Positions 47,601 to 58,851 of a DNA stretch of 64,000 bases are shown here, one piece after another. Position numbers and translations under genes: made by a program. This stretch comes from Cheilinus undulatus (lineage: Eukaryota; Chordata; Actinopteri; Labriformes; Labridae), in the NCBI RefSeq assembly GCF_018320785.1, contig NC_054866.1, forward strand, positions 37,549,000 through 37,612,999. Reading direction: 5' to 3'. The first letter of the stretch is position 1, and each line of letters begins with the position of its first letter. Below the pieces are notes generated by a model. It did no database searches. It was not told the origin of the DNA and saw only the letters and a list, made by a program, of their open reading frames with translations.

Positions 47601-50600
47601 TCTGATTTTTGATGTCTGTTGAAATGGTTGCAGCTGTTGAGGCAGAGAGAATAGAAACGATCAAACACTGAGATTTTTGGTAGTTGGTGAGTTGGTGCAT
47701 AGTTTTAATGAGCTGAATAAATTACATAAGACATGGACATGTTCCCCTTTGCATGTTCATTGTGTTGATAGTTCTTTTATACTTGAATTTTATGTACTGC
47801 TATAAAAAGAACAACAGTAACATTTGTAAGTGTAAGAAAACAGACACAGTGTGAAGATAGGCTAGGTGCTTGTCTGGTATTTTTTTTAAAGCTGTGTCTC
47901 CTTTTTGTTTAGGAGACGAAGGTCATCATCCAGCCGCTCCCCTTCCTCCTCCTCCCGCTCCTCCTCCCGGTCTTCCTCTCGCTCTTCCTCGCGCTCCCGC
48001 CGTGCCAGACGTGGTCGTGGGGGAAGGGATGGTCGCCGTTCCAGGACCCGATCGAGATCGAGGCGGCGTACAAGATCACACTCGAGAGGTAGGGGAGGAA
48101 ACGGAGGAGGTGGATCCTGGAGGAGACGCGACTGGACACGATCACGGTCTAACGACAGAAACCGGGATCGAGATAGAGATCGGGACAGGGACCGAGACAG
48201 AGACAGGAGACGATACTCAGCACGTAGAAGAACAAGGTAAAGCACCTTCTCACAACAGTTTCACATGAACACATGAACACACTTACCTGAGCTCTCTTTT
48301 GTTTTCAGGTCACGCTCAAGTTCTCGGCAGGGAGGCAGTTTGAGGCGAGGGGGGCGAAGCAGCGGAGGCCATCGGCGGGGAGACAGCAATAGCCGCAGTC
48401 CCTCTCAGTCCCCAAAACGCCTTAACCACAGTCCCTCCCCTCCCCACAGAGGAGCCCAGCCCTCTACCCTCAGCATCACTGACAAGCTAAGAAAGTAAGA
48501 AGACAGAGGGCACACTTAACATTTTATTGTTCTGTTGATAAATGAGGAAGTCTTCATCACTCCAGCTCATCTTTTGCTTCTCTCCCCAGGCCTGAAACTC
48601 CGGGTGGTAAAGAGACGGGAGCTGCCAAAGTCAGTAAGAATTTGATCTCTCTGGGTTTCTTGCTAAAGCCTACGCCTCCCTCATCCCTGACAGGCTGACA
48701 TGGTTGTCCACCAAACTGGGATGTAGAAGCTGTTGTTTCTCACAGAAAACAAAATGATGACAATGTGATTCTTTTTCTTTTTTTTTTTGTTGTTCCCACA
48801 AATTGGACATACACTACAGCAAAAGCCCTTTAATTACTCTGCTTTTACTGTTGCAGTATTTTACCCTTTCTTGGCGTTTTATGACTCGTTGACAGACTTA
48901 AACGTTTTAGTCAGTATTTGGAGTGAACGTTTAGGCGCCCTGTGGTGTTGTTGTTTTGTTGATTGTGTTTCAGTCTGAGTTGTGCATATATGTATTCATA
49001 TACATGTAGATGACAGAGTGTGGTGTCTTTATATCTGTCTGTGGTCTCAAACTCACAGCAGTCTTTGCACATGTTAATGGCCACAACATTTAAGAATATG
49101 ACTGTCAGTCTTGTCAAAGCTCATCAGCCAGTATTTGGCAAGTAATCATTTATTTTTTTAGGACTCAAGATTTTATAAAGTTAGAGATTGGGTAATGCTT
49201 GGAAAACACCTATTTGGCAGAAGAATATGCTCCTATTCAAAGAAAAGCTGAGCAATGAGTCCAAAGGGGATTTATTTGGACATTTCGGGAAATGCACTTT
49301 GGTTTCTTGCAGAGATTCTCTCCACTACGGAGATAATTAATACCATTTCATGTTTATAGGTGAGATAACTGTTAACAATAAGACAAGCCAGTAATGCGAC
49401 TTCATTTAGTTAATTTAACTAGAGGACGACTCACTAAGATTAAAAAATGTCTCTTTTTCAGAGCAGGAGAACAGTAAATGTTTCTACAGAACAACCAGCA
49501 CCTTAAAAAAAAAAAAAATTACTGTACTACAAAGACATGTAACATCTTGGAAAACCATACATTTTTATCAGAGTCAAACACCATTAAAAGACAGAGCATC
49601 ACATGTACTTGTCTCCAAGCCATTTAGAATCAACTTTAAAACATAAGTCAAGATGAGTTTTTGAAGTTTCATCCCTTTTTTGTAATTTATTCTAAGTAAT
49701 GGTCTTCCAACACCGAGTCTCTTATTTTTGGATGTTTTGGTTTTTTTTGTTTGTTTGTTTGTTTTTTTTTCAGATCCGAAATCTGGAAAAAAAACAAAAA
49801 CATCACACACTCTAACCTTGTACATTGATCCTAATGTTTTGTACTTGTATAAGCTGTGAAAATTTGTAGAATGTGGCAGTTTGTTTCGTACTGCAAAGAC
49901 TAAAAAAAGAGGGAAGAAGACTGAGTGTCTCTTTTACTCTTTAAAACACATTGGATCCATCCGTCCTGACGGAGAGCTGCATACAATACAAGCTTGAGGG
50001 TCATGGCACTGTGGAGATGGAGAAAAGCTTTTTAATTTAGAGGCCGTCCACACGTAGACAAGTTTAGGAGTATCCACAAAAATTTTCTATCTTATCAGTG
50101 TTATGGGAGCCCGGAAACACTACTTTTTGAAAGCAGGTCCAGGAGGGAAAAAATATGTATATGCCACCCTTGCATCTCCATGTATACAACCAAGTACATC
50201 TTTTCTGAAATGATCCTATCATAGCCCCTTTAACCCACATGCTCTAACCCTGCCAGCAATAACAATAATGGCAGATGACAGGATTGAGTTTGTGCAGCAG
50301 GAGCCACTGATCTTCTTATGGCTCTTACAGCAAAATCTTCTGCTCCTCTACCATGAGCAGCGAACGGTCATGGAGAGCAGAGTAGGCCACATGTCCTTAG
50401 ATCCACTGCGGAGTGAGCAGCCAGGAGAACGTTTTCAGTAAAAGAAAAGTTTTGGGTGTGCTTGATCCACAATCCTCTTCTCTGTTTGTGGTGTATTCTG
50501 TGGCAGCATTACAGAGCCATTTTCACATGCTTGCACTATTTTTTTAAACAATGCCATGTTTCTGGAAAACTTTTTTAAAATGAAAAGAAACAGATCGTTT

Positions 50601-53600
50601 CTATTTCCATGTGGACAAGGCCTTAGTCACTGTTATGTAGCTGTGAGTACCAATTGTGGCACAGTATCAGTTATGAACCATGGTTGATATCCACGTAACA
50701 CTTAGGACAATTCATGGTGTTTAAAGTTAGGTTTCAGTGCAAGAGAGAGAGCAAGCAGCTGCGGTTCTGAATCATCAATCACCAATTTAAATGACTGGGA
50801 CTGATGCAAAAAAAAACCTGCAAAAAATCAAACCTGTTTCAAAAAAGTAATTGATGAAAGTTTTGGGGCCGTTGTGCAAAGATGAGTAGAACAACATGAG
50901 CTTGTTTTTCTTTTTAATGTGAAAATTTCAGAGAAAAAATAAATCATTGTGCATCGGCTTCAAAGAAGTAAACTTGACTAATCACCAATGTATCACCCAC
51001 CAGACAAGCTGCTTCCTTCCCTCTGTACTCATTAATCTAGCTGAAGTGGCTAGTCCATGTGCCCAAGTGTATCTTCCATTATGTCAGTCCTGTTCTTTAA
51101 AGAGAAGTAAGATGTAGATGAGGAGATGTGTTACTCAACCAGGGCGGACTTTTCTTGTCACCACATTTCCCCGCCAAGAAGATCTGATTTGCATTTTACT
51201 CCTACGGACAAATAGAGTTATTATCTGCCTCTGTGTCAAACATGCCTGCAGTGTTGTGACCTGCAGTTTTTCTTGCCTGGCCAGGTTTGAACAGCCCAGT
51301 GAAGGGTGTGTCTCTGACAGAATGCCATGGGCTCTTTCTTAACTTTATGAACTCAGTGGACCTGAACTTGCCCTTGTTTTACTTTCCTGCCCCTGTTCTT
51401 CTCCTCCTCCTCTTCTGTGGATGTCCTGCCCTTTTTTAAGTCTCTGACGGTGTTTGTACAGATAACTTACTATTCATGTGATTCATGTGACTTGATCTTG
51501 TCTCTTAACTATTCTACTGTATTGTCTCTGTCCACACATACCAGAGCCCTGCACAGGTCCAGTTTTTATAATCTGCACTTACAAAGCTCGATACTCAACC
51601 TGACCTGAAGCTGTAGTTATCTTAAAGTCAAATCTGTGACCTCTCCCAACAGCTTAATACTACACAACCTGTCCTACATACAGGCTAGGCCACTAACTTG
51701 AAAGTCTTTTAAAGTAGTTTAAAATTACAGCACTGTGGATAAATTATATTGATCAAATGTAATGTTTTTTGCAAATATTAATCGCTGCTATGGTTGTCGC
51801 AAGAATTTTTAAAAATCATTTAAATGCTATTACAAACAAAAAATATTGAAAGTTTTTTCAGAACTGCAGAAACAAAAATAGACGTCCTAGGATTTTATTT
51901 AGCCAGGAGTCAATTAAACTCTTTGCGCAATCTAATTCTTCACAAATGCATCAGCAGTGTTTCACACAAAATGTTGCCCAAATTTATTTGTGCAGTTTTG
52001 ACAGTCATCTCTGCTCCTCACATGCTCTGAGTGCATTCAAGTGACATGAATTCAACTTTTGCATTTTTACTTGTTTGTTGGACCCTTTTGGCCCTCTGCT
52101 CTTCTCATGGCAGTTTTGGGTAAAAATATGACCAGATTTTAAGCTTTGTTACTTTAAAATACCTTTGATCAGGGCTGAACAAAATAAGAAAAAAGTTACA
52201 TTGCCATATTTTTTTCTCTTTGCAATATGTTTTGCCATTTATTAACAAAAAGAGGAATTACACCAGATAAAAGCAATCCCTTTTATATTCATTAAGTAAA
52301 GTTTTTCCTATAGGGTCCCTCCGACAGCAGATCTGATGGAGTGACATGTTTCTTCATAAATTTTACAAAATACACCTTTTCCTTGTTATTGTGTTACTTA
52401 AGCCTGCCACACACATAAAAACTTTTAAAATATTAACTAATTTTTTCAATGTGAGAGACCATGAACAAATGGTGACAAATAATCACTGATTTTACCATTT
52501 TGTTCGTATGGTGTAAGACGAGAGGATCAACTGAGCACACCACACACTAACAGATTTGGTTCACCACCTTCCAGAGTCTTGGCCTGATCTTGTTTCAAAA
52601 AAGTTACGTTCAAAGTTATGCTTGGTCTACATCATCAGCTCTGTCAGTGATTAAACGGGAGCTCACTGTGTGCTGCAGCTGTTACTATCACACTGCAGCA
52701 CACACAAATGTCATTGTGTTCATTTTCTGCTCTCTAGAGACCCACGAATCAATCGTCAGAAGACTGTTCTTTAACTTACATTCAGGAAAATCCTCTCCTT
52801 TTGATGATAAGCATGAATTATTGTTTGTTTATTGATGGTGGGGGGGGGGGGGGGTAGAGAGGGGGAGGGGGAGAGAGAGAATGTAAAAAGAGCGACGTGC
52901 AGCGCTGTCAATCTACAGTTTGATTTTTGCTTTAAAACGATGTAAAGTCAGTCAGAGCAGACAGTGTAGAGAGATCGAGGAGGGCTCAAAACACTACGTC
53001 ATCAGCTCTAGAGGTGGACAAACAAATCCCCTGCCACGCTGGGCTGCTGTGCTGAGTCAAACCAAGTCATGCTGTGCTGAGTCGTGTAATGGAAAACTCC
53101 ATAAATGAGACCTGGGATGAGATGCTGCTGATAGTGGGAAAATACTTAAGATCTGCTCTGCGTTATTGGGAGTCTGCTTGCGTAATGCCAGTGTGTCTGT
53201 GACAGCAGTGTCAACTGCCTTTTAGGTTTTTGTTTGTTTGTTTATAAGATTTATATTTGTGTTTTTCATGCTGTTATTTGTAGAGGAGAGCAGTGGATAA
53301 ACATGCGGGGAAGTAGCCACAGGCTGGACTTGAACTGGGACACCCATGTACATGGGGCGCAACCAAACCACTGGAATATCTGTGCCCCAGCCTCTTCAGT
53401 TTTTGCATGCAGGAGACACAGAGACTCTGCATAGTCCCAGTGCTCAGTTCTCAGACTAGTGATATGATATCAGACAGACTTTTACTGCAAATAAGTGGTA
53501 GAAAAGATACTTGCATTTTGTATTGCATCACACAGCATGACCTGCTCTAGTAATGTGATTGTTGCACATGCACACATCGCCATCGCAATTGTAAAATGAT

Positions 53601-56600
53601 ACATTGTTCAGCTGTACCATTGATCATTGAAAAATGGAGGTTGTGTAGTTTTAAAACATGGTATCCAAAATATCAAAATTCTCAAAACCTTTGACAACCT
53701 TTACTGCCAAACACAACAAACAATCATGACTGTAACATCCCATAATTTGAAGAAAGTGAATTCAGGTGGGTTTGTTGTGGATTGTATGCTGGGGAAAAAA
53801 ATCTGTTTCCCCCTGAAGGGTAAACACATTTCATCCAACCTTCAGCCTATCCTGAATTTAAACCCATAATCTATCAAAATACATGTAGAAATACAATCTT
53901 TGTAACTGGTTTACAACCCTGTGCAGGACTCTGACACACACACTTAAGCATTCACACCCACAGCCAATCAGATTCCAGTTTGCTTGTTGAGTCAACAAAG
54001 ATTGCACAAATTTGATCTGTGATGCTGTCGCCTGTGGTCTTTCTTAAAAATCCACACATACTGCTGTAAATGATGCTGAAACTGTATAACCTAGATCACA
54101 CACATGAAGTTTATGGGTCTGTCTCAGGATGTGCTAACACTTTTGTGTCACCTGCAGCCCAAGATGACCCCACAGGAGCGACTGAAGCTACGAATGCAGA
54201 AGGCGCTCAACAAGCAATGTGAGTTAAATGATTGCTTGGGGTTTGTGTGTCTTTGTTCATGTGCAGGCCTTGAGATCACAAACATCAGCCAGATATAAAT
54301 GATACTTAAACTGGCTTAATTTACTGTTTTTTTTCCCATTCTGCAGCCAAGGCGGATAAAAAAGCTGCTCAGGTGAAGATCCAGCAGCAGGAACACAAGC
54401 GCCAGGTTTGTGTGTTTGTATTTATGATAGAAATAAGCAAAAAGATCAAACTTTGAGCATTCATCTAACCTCAAACATTTGTTCAACAGGAGCGAGAGGG
54501 AGAGCTGCGAGCCATGGCACGCAAAATTCGCATGAAGTAAGACTCACTGTGAGGGTGTGTGTGTTGTTGCACAGTTTGGTATTGGTGTGTTGCAATTGTC
54601 TGACCCAGAGGTTTTGTGTTTAGGGAGCGTGAGAGACGAGAGAAAGAGAGGGACGAATGGGAGAGACAATATGGGCGACAGAGCCACTCACCCTCTCCCT
54701 CTAAATACAGTAAGACATCAAGTTTCACATCACATTTAGCCACATGGATCTAATTTAATGTTTGCTTTAGTGTTTGTGATTCTTTATTCTCTTAAACAAA
54801 ATATTTAACCAGCCAGGCTTCTGTCCGACTCGCTGGCATCAGTTTATGCTCTGACAGTTTTATAAGATTCAAGACGTTCTGGCATGCTATTGTTTTGATC
54901 GTGGCTCTGTGTCCTCTGTCCCTCAGGTCGTGAACACAGCTCACACAGAAGGTATGCAAACAGCCACAACAATCTGCGCAGCTACGATCAACACTTCTGC
55001 TCACACAGTGTCCTAAAATCTCATCACAATGAGTTTTATATACAAAAGCTAAGCTACTGTGCTTTTTCAAAAACCAAATCAAGTTAAAAGACAATTTCTT
55101 TGTGAGAAAAGCCAAGAATAAAGCAATTAATAATGGCATTTTCTTGCAGTTAAAGCCAGTAGGAGGATTTTTTTGCTGTTTATGAAACTGAATGAAATTA
55201 ATATTGATGTCTGTTAATAACCTGCAAAAGCACAAGAGACCATTGTGTACAAGACAAAATCAGCAAAAACATAAGACACAGCTTTGTCCACAAGGGGCAA
55301 CAAAATCTTCACAGGTCAGGAACTTTGATGTTTTATAACTTGGACTAAAACTACAATTTGAGATTTAATACATGGTAACCATTACAGTGCTAGTATTAAG
55401 GAAGTGTAGGTACATTTTTTCAAGCTTCAAACTAAGTCTCTAAAAAAAACCTAGCAAGAGTGAAAAATATAGTTAAAACTTGATGAGCCAGTTTTGTTTA
55501 TGGTGCAGTGACAAAGGAAAACATCCTTTTAACAGGCAGAAACCTGAAACAAATCATGTTGTGAACATAACACTAAAGAACAATTTGAGAGCTGTATAAC
55601 TGGGCGTGTTCTTAATTTACATTTGACAGTGTATTTGTAGATCTTGAACTATAGAGAAGATTAAAGTTAAAGACGTTGGTAGCCAACATATCCAGACGTA
55701 TATCTGTGATTTACTGATATTAGTAGATAGATTGGTCTGTCTGATTAAGGGCCTATTTCCTTTTTTTTTTTTTAATTGCCAGTGTTCTTTTTCAATCCAC
55801 ACTGGCATCGGAGCCCAAAATCTCTACAAAATCTACAAGTGACATTCATGAATGCAGTGCTGTTATTAAAGGTTTTCAACTGTGAGCATGTTAAGTGCAG
55901 CGACAAAAACAGCTGATGCTGAGGGGTTTTTTTTCTGCTCAGTTTTTAGTATTGTAGTATTCAAGATCTTGTTTCTCTGTCAGGATCAGTAAATTAAGTG
56001 GGAGTTATTGCACTGATGATCTAAACTGCCGCTCATTGAAACTGTTTCAGCAGTTTGTCCTATACCTGTCCATGAAAACGTTTGCTGTGTGACATAAGGG
56101 GGCACTGTAAATCAATATGGCATTCTTTCGCATTATGAGTGTCAGACATAAGAGAATTTGATCATTTGTGCGTGATTCCCACAATCTCACACCGGAATTT
56201 AGGCCTTGTTTTAGCTATCTTGGACTTGAAACAAGCTAAACATTGGTTTAAAGACACTTTCATCAGGTAATCAATTGCAGCACTACTTGTATGATACTGA
56301 GTCAAACCATTCCTGCACACACCAGACTATAAACATTTGACAGGAGCTTAACTGGGAGGAATAAGTGGGGTCCTTAGGTCAATTAGCAATTAGGTCTGCT
56401 CAGCTGTGGTAAAGTTGGTAGAAAAAAGCAAAAAACAGGAGTCAATTTATGTCTTTACTTTTATTTTCCTGCCCTGGTGGCTGGCAGGTTGAGCAAATTC
56501 ATCAGACACTGTTAAAAACAGATGCATTTGCCTGGTGGGGGTGTTCATTTCACACCCTGCTGTGGACACAGGCCCTTATTTGGAAAGAGTAAAATTATCA

Positions 56601-57122
56601 TGACTGGTATGATAACTTCTTTTATTTAGAACTTTTAACAAGTAGTAAGTAGCTAAACAAGAAAAAAATATAAAATAAAACATTCAAAGGAAATAAAAAG
56701 AAATAAGTGAGACATCCTTTTAACACATTAATCATTCTTGCCTCAGAGGTAGGTTCATTATTTAACAACTAGAAAAATATATTTATGTGGATTGTAAAAA
56801 TAAAAAACAAAGCCTGAATGCTGAATGAGTGGGTGGGTGCACAAAGTTGGATCTTTGATGATATCCAGTGACACTCGTAAAAATTTCATACATCAGTAAT
56901 GTGTAAGATAATGCAACATAACAACAGCTGTAGTTGACTTCCGAAATAAAATCCTTGCATTTTATGTCACCATTATAATGTTATTTTGCCAAGGAGACTT
57001 AAATGTTTGTTCTTTTCTATGCCTCATCTGTCAGTTTAAGCATCTTTGTGATGATGTGTTTTTTTTTTTATTCTTCTAGGAGGTCGCGGTCTCGTTCACG
57101 GAGTCCTTACTATCGATACTGA
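38593..57122 (+). CDS. CLASRP: CLASRP, CLK4-associating serine/arginine-rich protein
   Basis: Nuclear SR-related protein (also called SFRS16/SWAP2) that interacts with CLK-family kinases and influences alternative splicing. Twenty coding exons join in frame to 650 codons plus stop, against about 674 residues in human as I recall. Order: conserved N-terminal domain from MWQEARKHERKLRGMMVDYK through NMMPWQGDANNMIDRFDVRA and ERKCNYERYRGLVQNDFA (codons 1-150), acidic region SDKDEDNSENSESEEDEG, IDVEVDVDELNQEQ, FVRMLRKDKEE, basic RRSRRQRREFREKR, SYARRDSPTYDPYKR, a long RS domain with an RD repeat (exons 12-14), MTPQERLKLRMQKAL, a coiled charged region, and a final RS tail ending SPYYRY. The start ATG matches the human start. 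Neighbour ZNF296 downstream reproduces human 19q13.32 order. Confidence 0.97.
39188..39227. repeat. 15-bp perfect inverted repeat
   Basis: TTTTTCTTATCTGTC (39188-39202) pairs with GACAGATAAGAAAAA (39213-39227) across a 10-base loop. Confidence 0.75.
39335..39410 (+). repeat. 3' tail of an L2-clade LINE or partner SINE
   Basis: GTACATCACTTTGGATAAAA followed by GCATCTGCTGAATGAC and TGTAA-type repeats is the conserved 3' tail shared by fish L2-clade LINEs (UnaL2-like) and SINEs using them. Confidence 0.65.
39967..40064 (+). CDS. CLASRP: CLASRP exon 3
   Basis: KKDPAQFLQVHGRAYKIHLD through AAESPIN; acceptor tcctcag, donor GTGAGG, ends after two bases of the Met codon. Confidence 0.96.
40194..40295 (+). 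CDS. CLASRP: CLASRP exon 4
   Basis: MMPWQGDANNMIDRFDVRAH and LDYIPTYTPPLLST; donor GTAAGT. Confidence 0.96.
40296..42254 (+). other. CLASRP intron 4
   Basis: 2 kb AT-rich intron. No exon or clear mobile element recognised. Confidence 0.55.
42255..42334 (+). CDS. CLASRP: CLASRP exon 5
   Basis: TPEQEMEERKCNYERYRGLV and QNDFAN; acceptor ctttcag, donor GTGAGT. Confidence 0.96.
42335..42863 (+). other. CLASRP intron 5
   Basis: Nothing recognisable. Confidence 0.55.
42864..42948 (+). CDS. CLASRP: CLASRP exon 6
   Basis: ISEEQCLYQIYLDELYGGLQ and KPNEEEKK; acceptor cttacag, donor GTATGT. Confidence 0.96.
43080..43216 (+). CDS. CLASRP: CLASRP exon 7, acidic region
   Basis: KLAEKRASIGYTYEDSTVAE then an acidic stretch SDKDEDNSENSESEEDEG; acceptor tgtgcag, donor GTGAGT. 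Confidence 0.96.
43521..43617 (+). CDS. CLASRP: CLASRP exon 8
   Basis: DVEVDVDELNQEQVLDLNKI and YGMAEGDFV; acceptor atttacag, donor GTAACA. Confidence 0.96.
43618..46910 (+). other. CLASRP intron 8
   Basis: Carries a terminal-inverted element (44099-45456), poly-T (46056-46072) and an A-rich low-complexity tract (46280-46520). Confidence 0.55.
44099..45456. mobile_element. Non-autonomous element with CTAGRGCT.. termini
   Basis: Left CTAGAGCTCAAACGATTCCT and right, reverse-complemented, CTAGGGCTGCAGTAATCGAT resemble the ends of a common fish hAT-like family (AGGGCTGCAACGATTAATCG). No coding capacity inside. Confidence 0.5.
46911..46989 (+). CDS. CLASRP: CLASRP exon 9
   Basis: RMLRKDKEEVEAIKHAKALE and AEKAMYS; acceptor tttatcag, donor GTAAGA. 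Confidence 0.95.
47072..47145 (+). CDS. CLASRP: CLASRP exon 10
   Basis: GRRSRRQRREFREKRLKGRQ and ISPP, a basic nuclear-localisation-like block; acceptor tcatctcag, donor GTAAAT. Confidence 0.95.
47232..47273 (+). CDS. CLASRP: CLASRP exon 11
   Basis: 42-base micro-exon coding SYARRDSPTYDPYK; acceptor attccag, donor GTGAGT. Confidence 0.94.
47364..47552 (+). CDS. CLASRP: CLASRP exon 12, start of RS domain
   Basis: RPESESSSESRSRSRTPGPE, KITFITSFGGSDDEAAAATQ and a divergent Ser/His/Pro linker ending RGSR. Donor GTCGGT at 47553 is required to enter exon 13 in the RS frame; a GTAACT donor lies 4 bases further. Confidence 0.9.
47913..48236 (+). CDS. CLASRP: CLASRP exon 13, RS/RD repeat
   Basis: RRRSSSSRSPSSSSRSSSRS, an RG-rich stretch, then a run of RD dipeptides (48150-48210) and RRYSARRRT. 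Low-complexity exon; the alternative + frames and the - strand are also open here, but only this frame matches the human RS domain. Acceptor tttgtttag, donor GTAAAG. Confidence 0.93.
48309..48494 (+). CDS. CLASRP: CLASRP exon 14
   Basis: SRSSSRQGGSLRRGGRSSGG, a serine/proline stretch NSRSPSQSPKRLNHSPSPP and TLSITDKLR; acceptor gttttcag, donor GTAAGA. Confidence 0.93.
48590..48629 (+). CDS. CLASRP: CLASRP exon 15
   Basis: KPETPGGKETGAAK, matching human GKETGAAK before a 5.5-kb intron. Donor GTCAGT at 48630 keeps frame; GTAAGA at 48634 does not. Without splicing the frame would end with TGA at 48698-48700. Confidence 0.92.
50040..50625. mobile_element. Non-autonomous element with GGCC(G/T)TGTCCACA termini
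   Basis: Left GAGGCCGTCCACACGTAGAC and right, reverse-complemented, AAGGCCTTGTCCACATGGAA are imperfect inverted termini of a type frequent in fish. No ORF. Confidence 0.5.
52838..52881 (+). repeat. G run and GA-rich simple repeat
   Basis: About 16 G followed by GGGGGAGGG and GAGAGA; a potential G-quadruplex former. Confidence 0.85.
53225..53395 (-). mobile_element. tRNA-derived SINE, antisense
   Basis: GGACTTGAACTGGG is a reverse-oriented B box and CAACCAAACCACTGGAAT a reverse A-box region. The T-rich left side corresponds to its A-rich tail. Confidence 0.6.
54158..54218 (+). CDS. CLASRP: CLASRP exon 16
   Basis: PKMTPQERLKLRMQKALNKQ; acceptor cacctgcag, donor GTGAGT. Confidence 0.95.
54347..54405 (+). 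CDS. CLASRP: CLASRP exon 17
   Basis: SKADKKAAQVKIQQQEHKRQ; acceptor attctgcag, donor GTTTGT. Confidence 0.95.
54490..54536 (+). CDS. CLASRP: CLASRP exon 18
   Basis: EREGELRAMARKIRM; acceptor ttcaacag, donor GTAAGA. Confidence 0.95.
54624..54709 (+). CDS. CLASRP: CLASRP exon 19
   Basis: KERERREKERDEWERQYGRQ and SHSPSPSKY; acceptor tgtttag, donor GTAAGA. Confidence 0.95.
54927..54951 (+). CDS. CLASRP: CLASRP exon 20 (25 bases)
   Basis: Micro-exon SREHSSHR; acceptor ccctcag, donor GTATGC. Too short to be seen as an open frame alone; placed by homology to the human C terminus. Confidence 0.9.
54952..57079 (+). other. CLASRP intron 20
   Basis: 2.1 kb with no recognisable exon or element. Confidence 0.55.
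57080..57122 (+). CDS. CLASRP: CLASRP exon 21 (last coding)
   Basis: RRSRSRSRSPYYRY and stop TGA at 57120-57122; acceptor ttcttctag. Human ends SRSRSRSPHYRH. Confidence 0.95.
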
Positions 57123-57745
57123 GCTGTGGGAAACATGAACACGTCACAGACTCTTCTGCACCGTACTTTGTCATTAGTACACAAACTATTAAAGAGGCTA
57201 AAACATGGTAATATGAAGAGATGAACTAATACTACACTCTCTGAAATAGTGTGGGTCTGTACATTTGAATTTTTTGACTGATGACCTTTAATTTCTATGA
57301 ATTCACCACTGATTGATTCAATCTGCCCTTTTAATTTCTGCTTCATCCTGTAAAGAGACCGAAGGTTTGAGTTTCCTTCTGCATGCTCTTTATTTCTGCC
57401 TGACCTCTTCTGAAAAACCTTGTACTTCAAACTATAAACCGTAAAACCAAGCAATATTACCTTTTACCTCACATCCTCCTTATGAAATCACGCTCCCTCT
57501 CAGCTTTTTTCATGATCACACCTAAAGGAGCATTTATCACCTTTCATGGGCTGTGCGGGATATTAAATTCATTCATTTGTTGATAAAATAAGATGAAGTT
57601 CATAAGAGTTCAAGCTACCAAACCTCTCTTTTTATACTCTGTCCTCTGCCAAATGGTTCACCGAAGCAAATAACTTTTTTTGTTGTCAGAAATGTGGAAT
57701 GTTAAACACAAAACTACAAATAAAATCAGATTTTTGGGATTGTTG
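57123..57745 (+). other. CLASRP: CLASRP 3' UTR with polyadenylation signal
   Basis: AATAAA at 57719-57724 is followed by a T/G-rich stretch at 57727-57752, a good cleavage context. A second AATAAA at 57864-57869 is an alternative. Confidence 0.65.
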
Positions 57746-58540
57746 TTTGTGTTCTTTAATTCCTGTGGCATTGAAAGGTTACTACAGAAGAGGATTAGTG
57801 TCAGTCTTAAGAAAGAGAAGAGAAAGATTGTTTTCTTATGCAATTTAGCAGAGTCCCTGTTTAAATAAATAGCAGGTGTGGCCAAATAATTCTGTCCATG
57901 TAGCGTATTTCTCTGCTGTGTATAATGTCAAAACACTATGATAGCTCATTAATGGGTGTTTTACAGTAAGAATAAGGAAACAATTTGGCTTATGAAGTCA
58001 GTTTAAAGAGAATGTTTTGGCTAAAGACTAATGTAGGGACTTTTCATTTAACTAAAACTGAACGAACATGTTTTTAAGTTGCTTTTGACTAAATTAAGAC
58101 TAAAACTATAAAGGTTAAAAATAGCTAAACGTGACTAAAACTAATGAAAAGTTTATTTGAATACTGGTAACTTGTGATTCATCCAGCAGGTGGCGACAGA
58201 TCTCGGTTTTATAGCTGAGGATGCTTCACTGGAGCTTCTTCCTACTAAATTTTCTCATTACTTTTTTGGGTCGTTTTCTTAAACTTTTCTTATTTTCATG
58301 GCTGTTTCAGAGTCGGTTCTGCATAAAAAGGACAGAGGAAGTTGGGTTTGCGTTGTCCTACCTTATTTCCGGGACACCTGTGAGAAACATACAGTCTGAC
58401 CTCTGTGCAGCAGAAAATGAATAAAATGTTGGCTACAGTTGGGGGTTGTCAAATATGTAGGTTAAGAATCTTTTAAAAATCCTTACGTAGGGACTAAACA
58501 AAGCTTAAGGAGTTGGAAAGCGTGTGAAAGGGTGAGTCTG
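57746..58540. other. Short intergenic spacer between CLASRP and ZNF296
   Basis: AT-rich. 58021-58160 contains ACTAAAACT-type words of an old fish repeat. No gene. Confidence 0.55.
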
Positions 58541-58851
58541 ATACCGAGGGGGCGGGGTCAGGGTCGTAGGAGCGGGGCGGGCGGTGCCTACACTCGCCCA
58601 TGCCCCCTTTTGCCCTCCGCTGGCTGCGGGGGAAGAAGCGTGAACTTGAACGAAGCCTTCAGTGCGAGTCCAGGCAGAGGCCAGCAGACTCTCTTATCAG
58701 TCCGTCCCCGCTGCTCGGCTTTCGGTCAACTTATCGGAGAAGGAACAAGAGGGACGCAGGAGTAAATAAAGGGGGGGGGGTTAATTTATTTATTTATTTA
58801 CCATCTTTTGGGACTCAGAAAGGTGCCCGCACGCGGACCTGCTCCACAGCA
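58541..58851 (+). promoter_or_regulatory. GC-box promoter and 5' UTR of ZNF296-like gene
   Basis: GC boxes GGGGGCGGGG (58549-58557 region) and GGGGCGGGCGG (58574-58584) in a CpG-rich block, followed by a UTR with a 10-G run and a TTTA repeat (58771-58800). An ATG at 58600 is in frame with the main start but has a poor context. Confidence 0.6.

Larger units (their letters stand above)
48630..54157 (+). other. CLASRP intron 15 (5.5 kb)
   Basis: The largest intron. Holds a non-autonomous element (50040-50625), a G/GA-rich simple repeat (52838-52881) and an antisense SINE (53225-53395). No exon recognised. Confidence 0.55.

Noticed and set aside
47886..48245. Arginine/leucine-rich protein on the - strand
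   Set aside because: Mirror of the low-complexity CLASRP RS exon; the + frame matches a known protein with correct splice sites.
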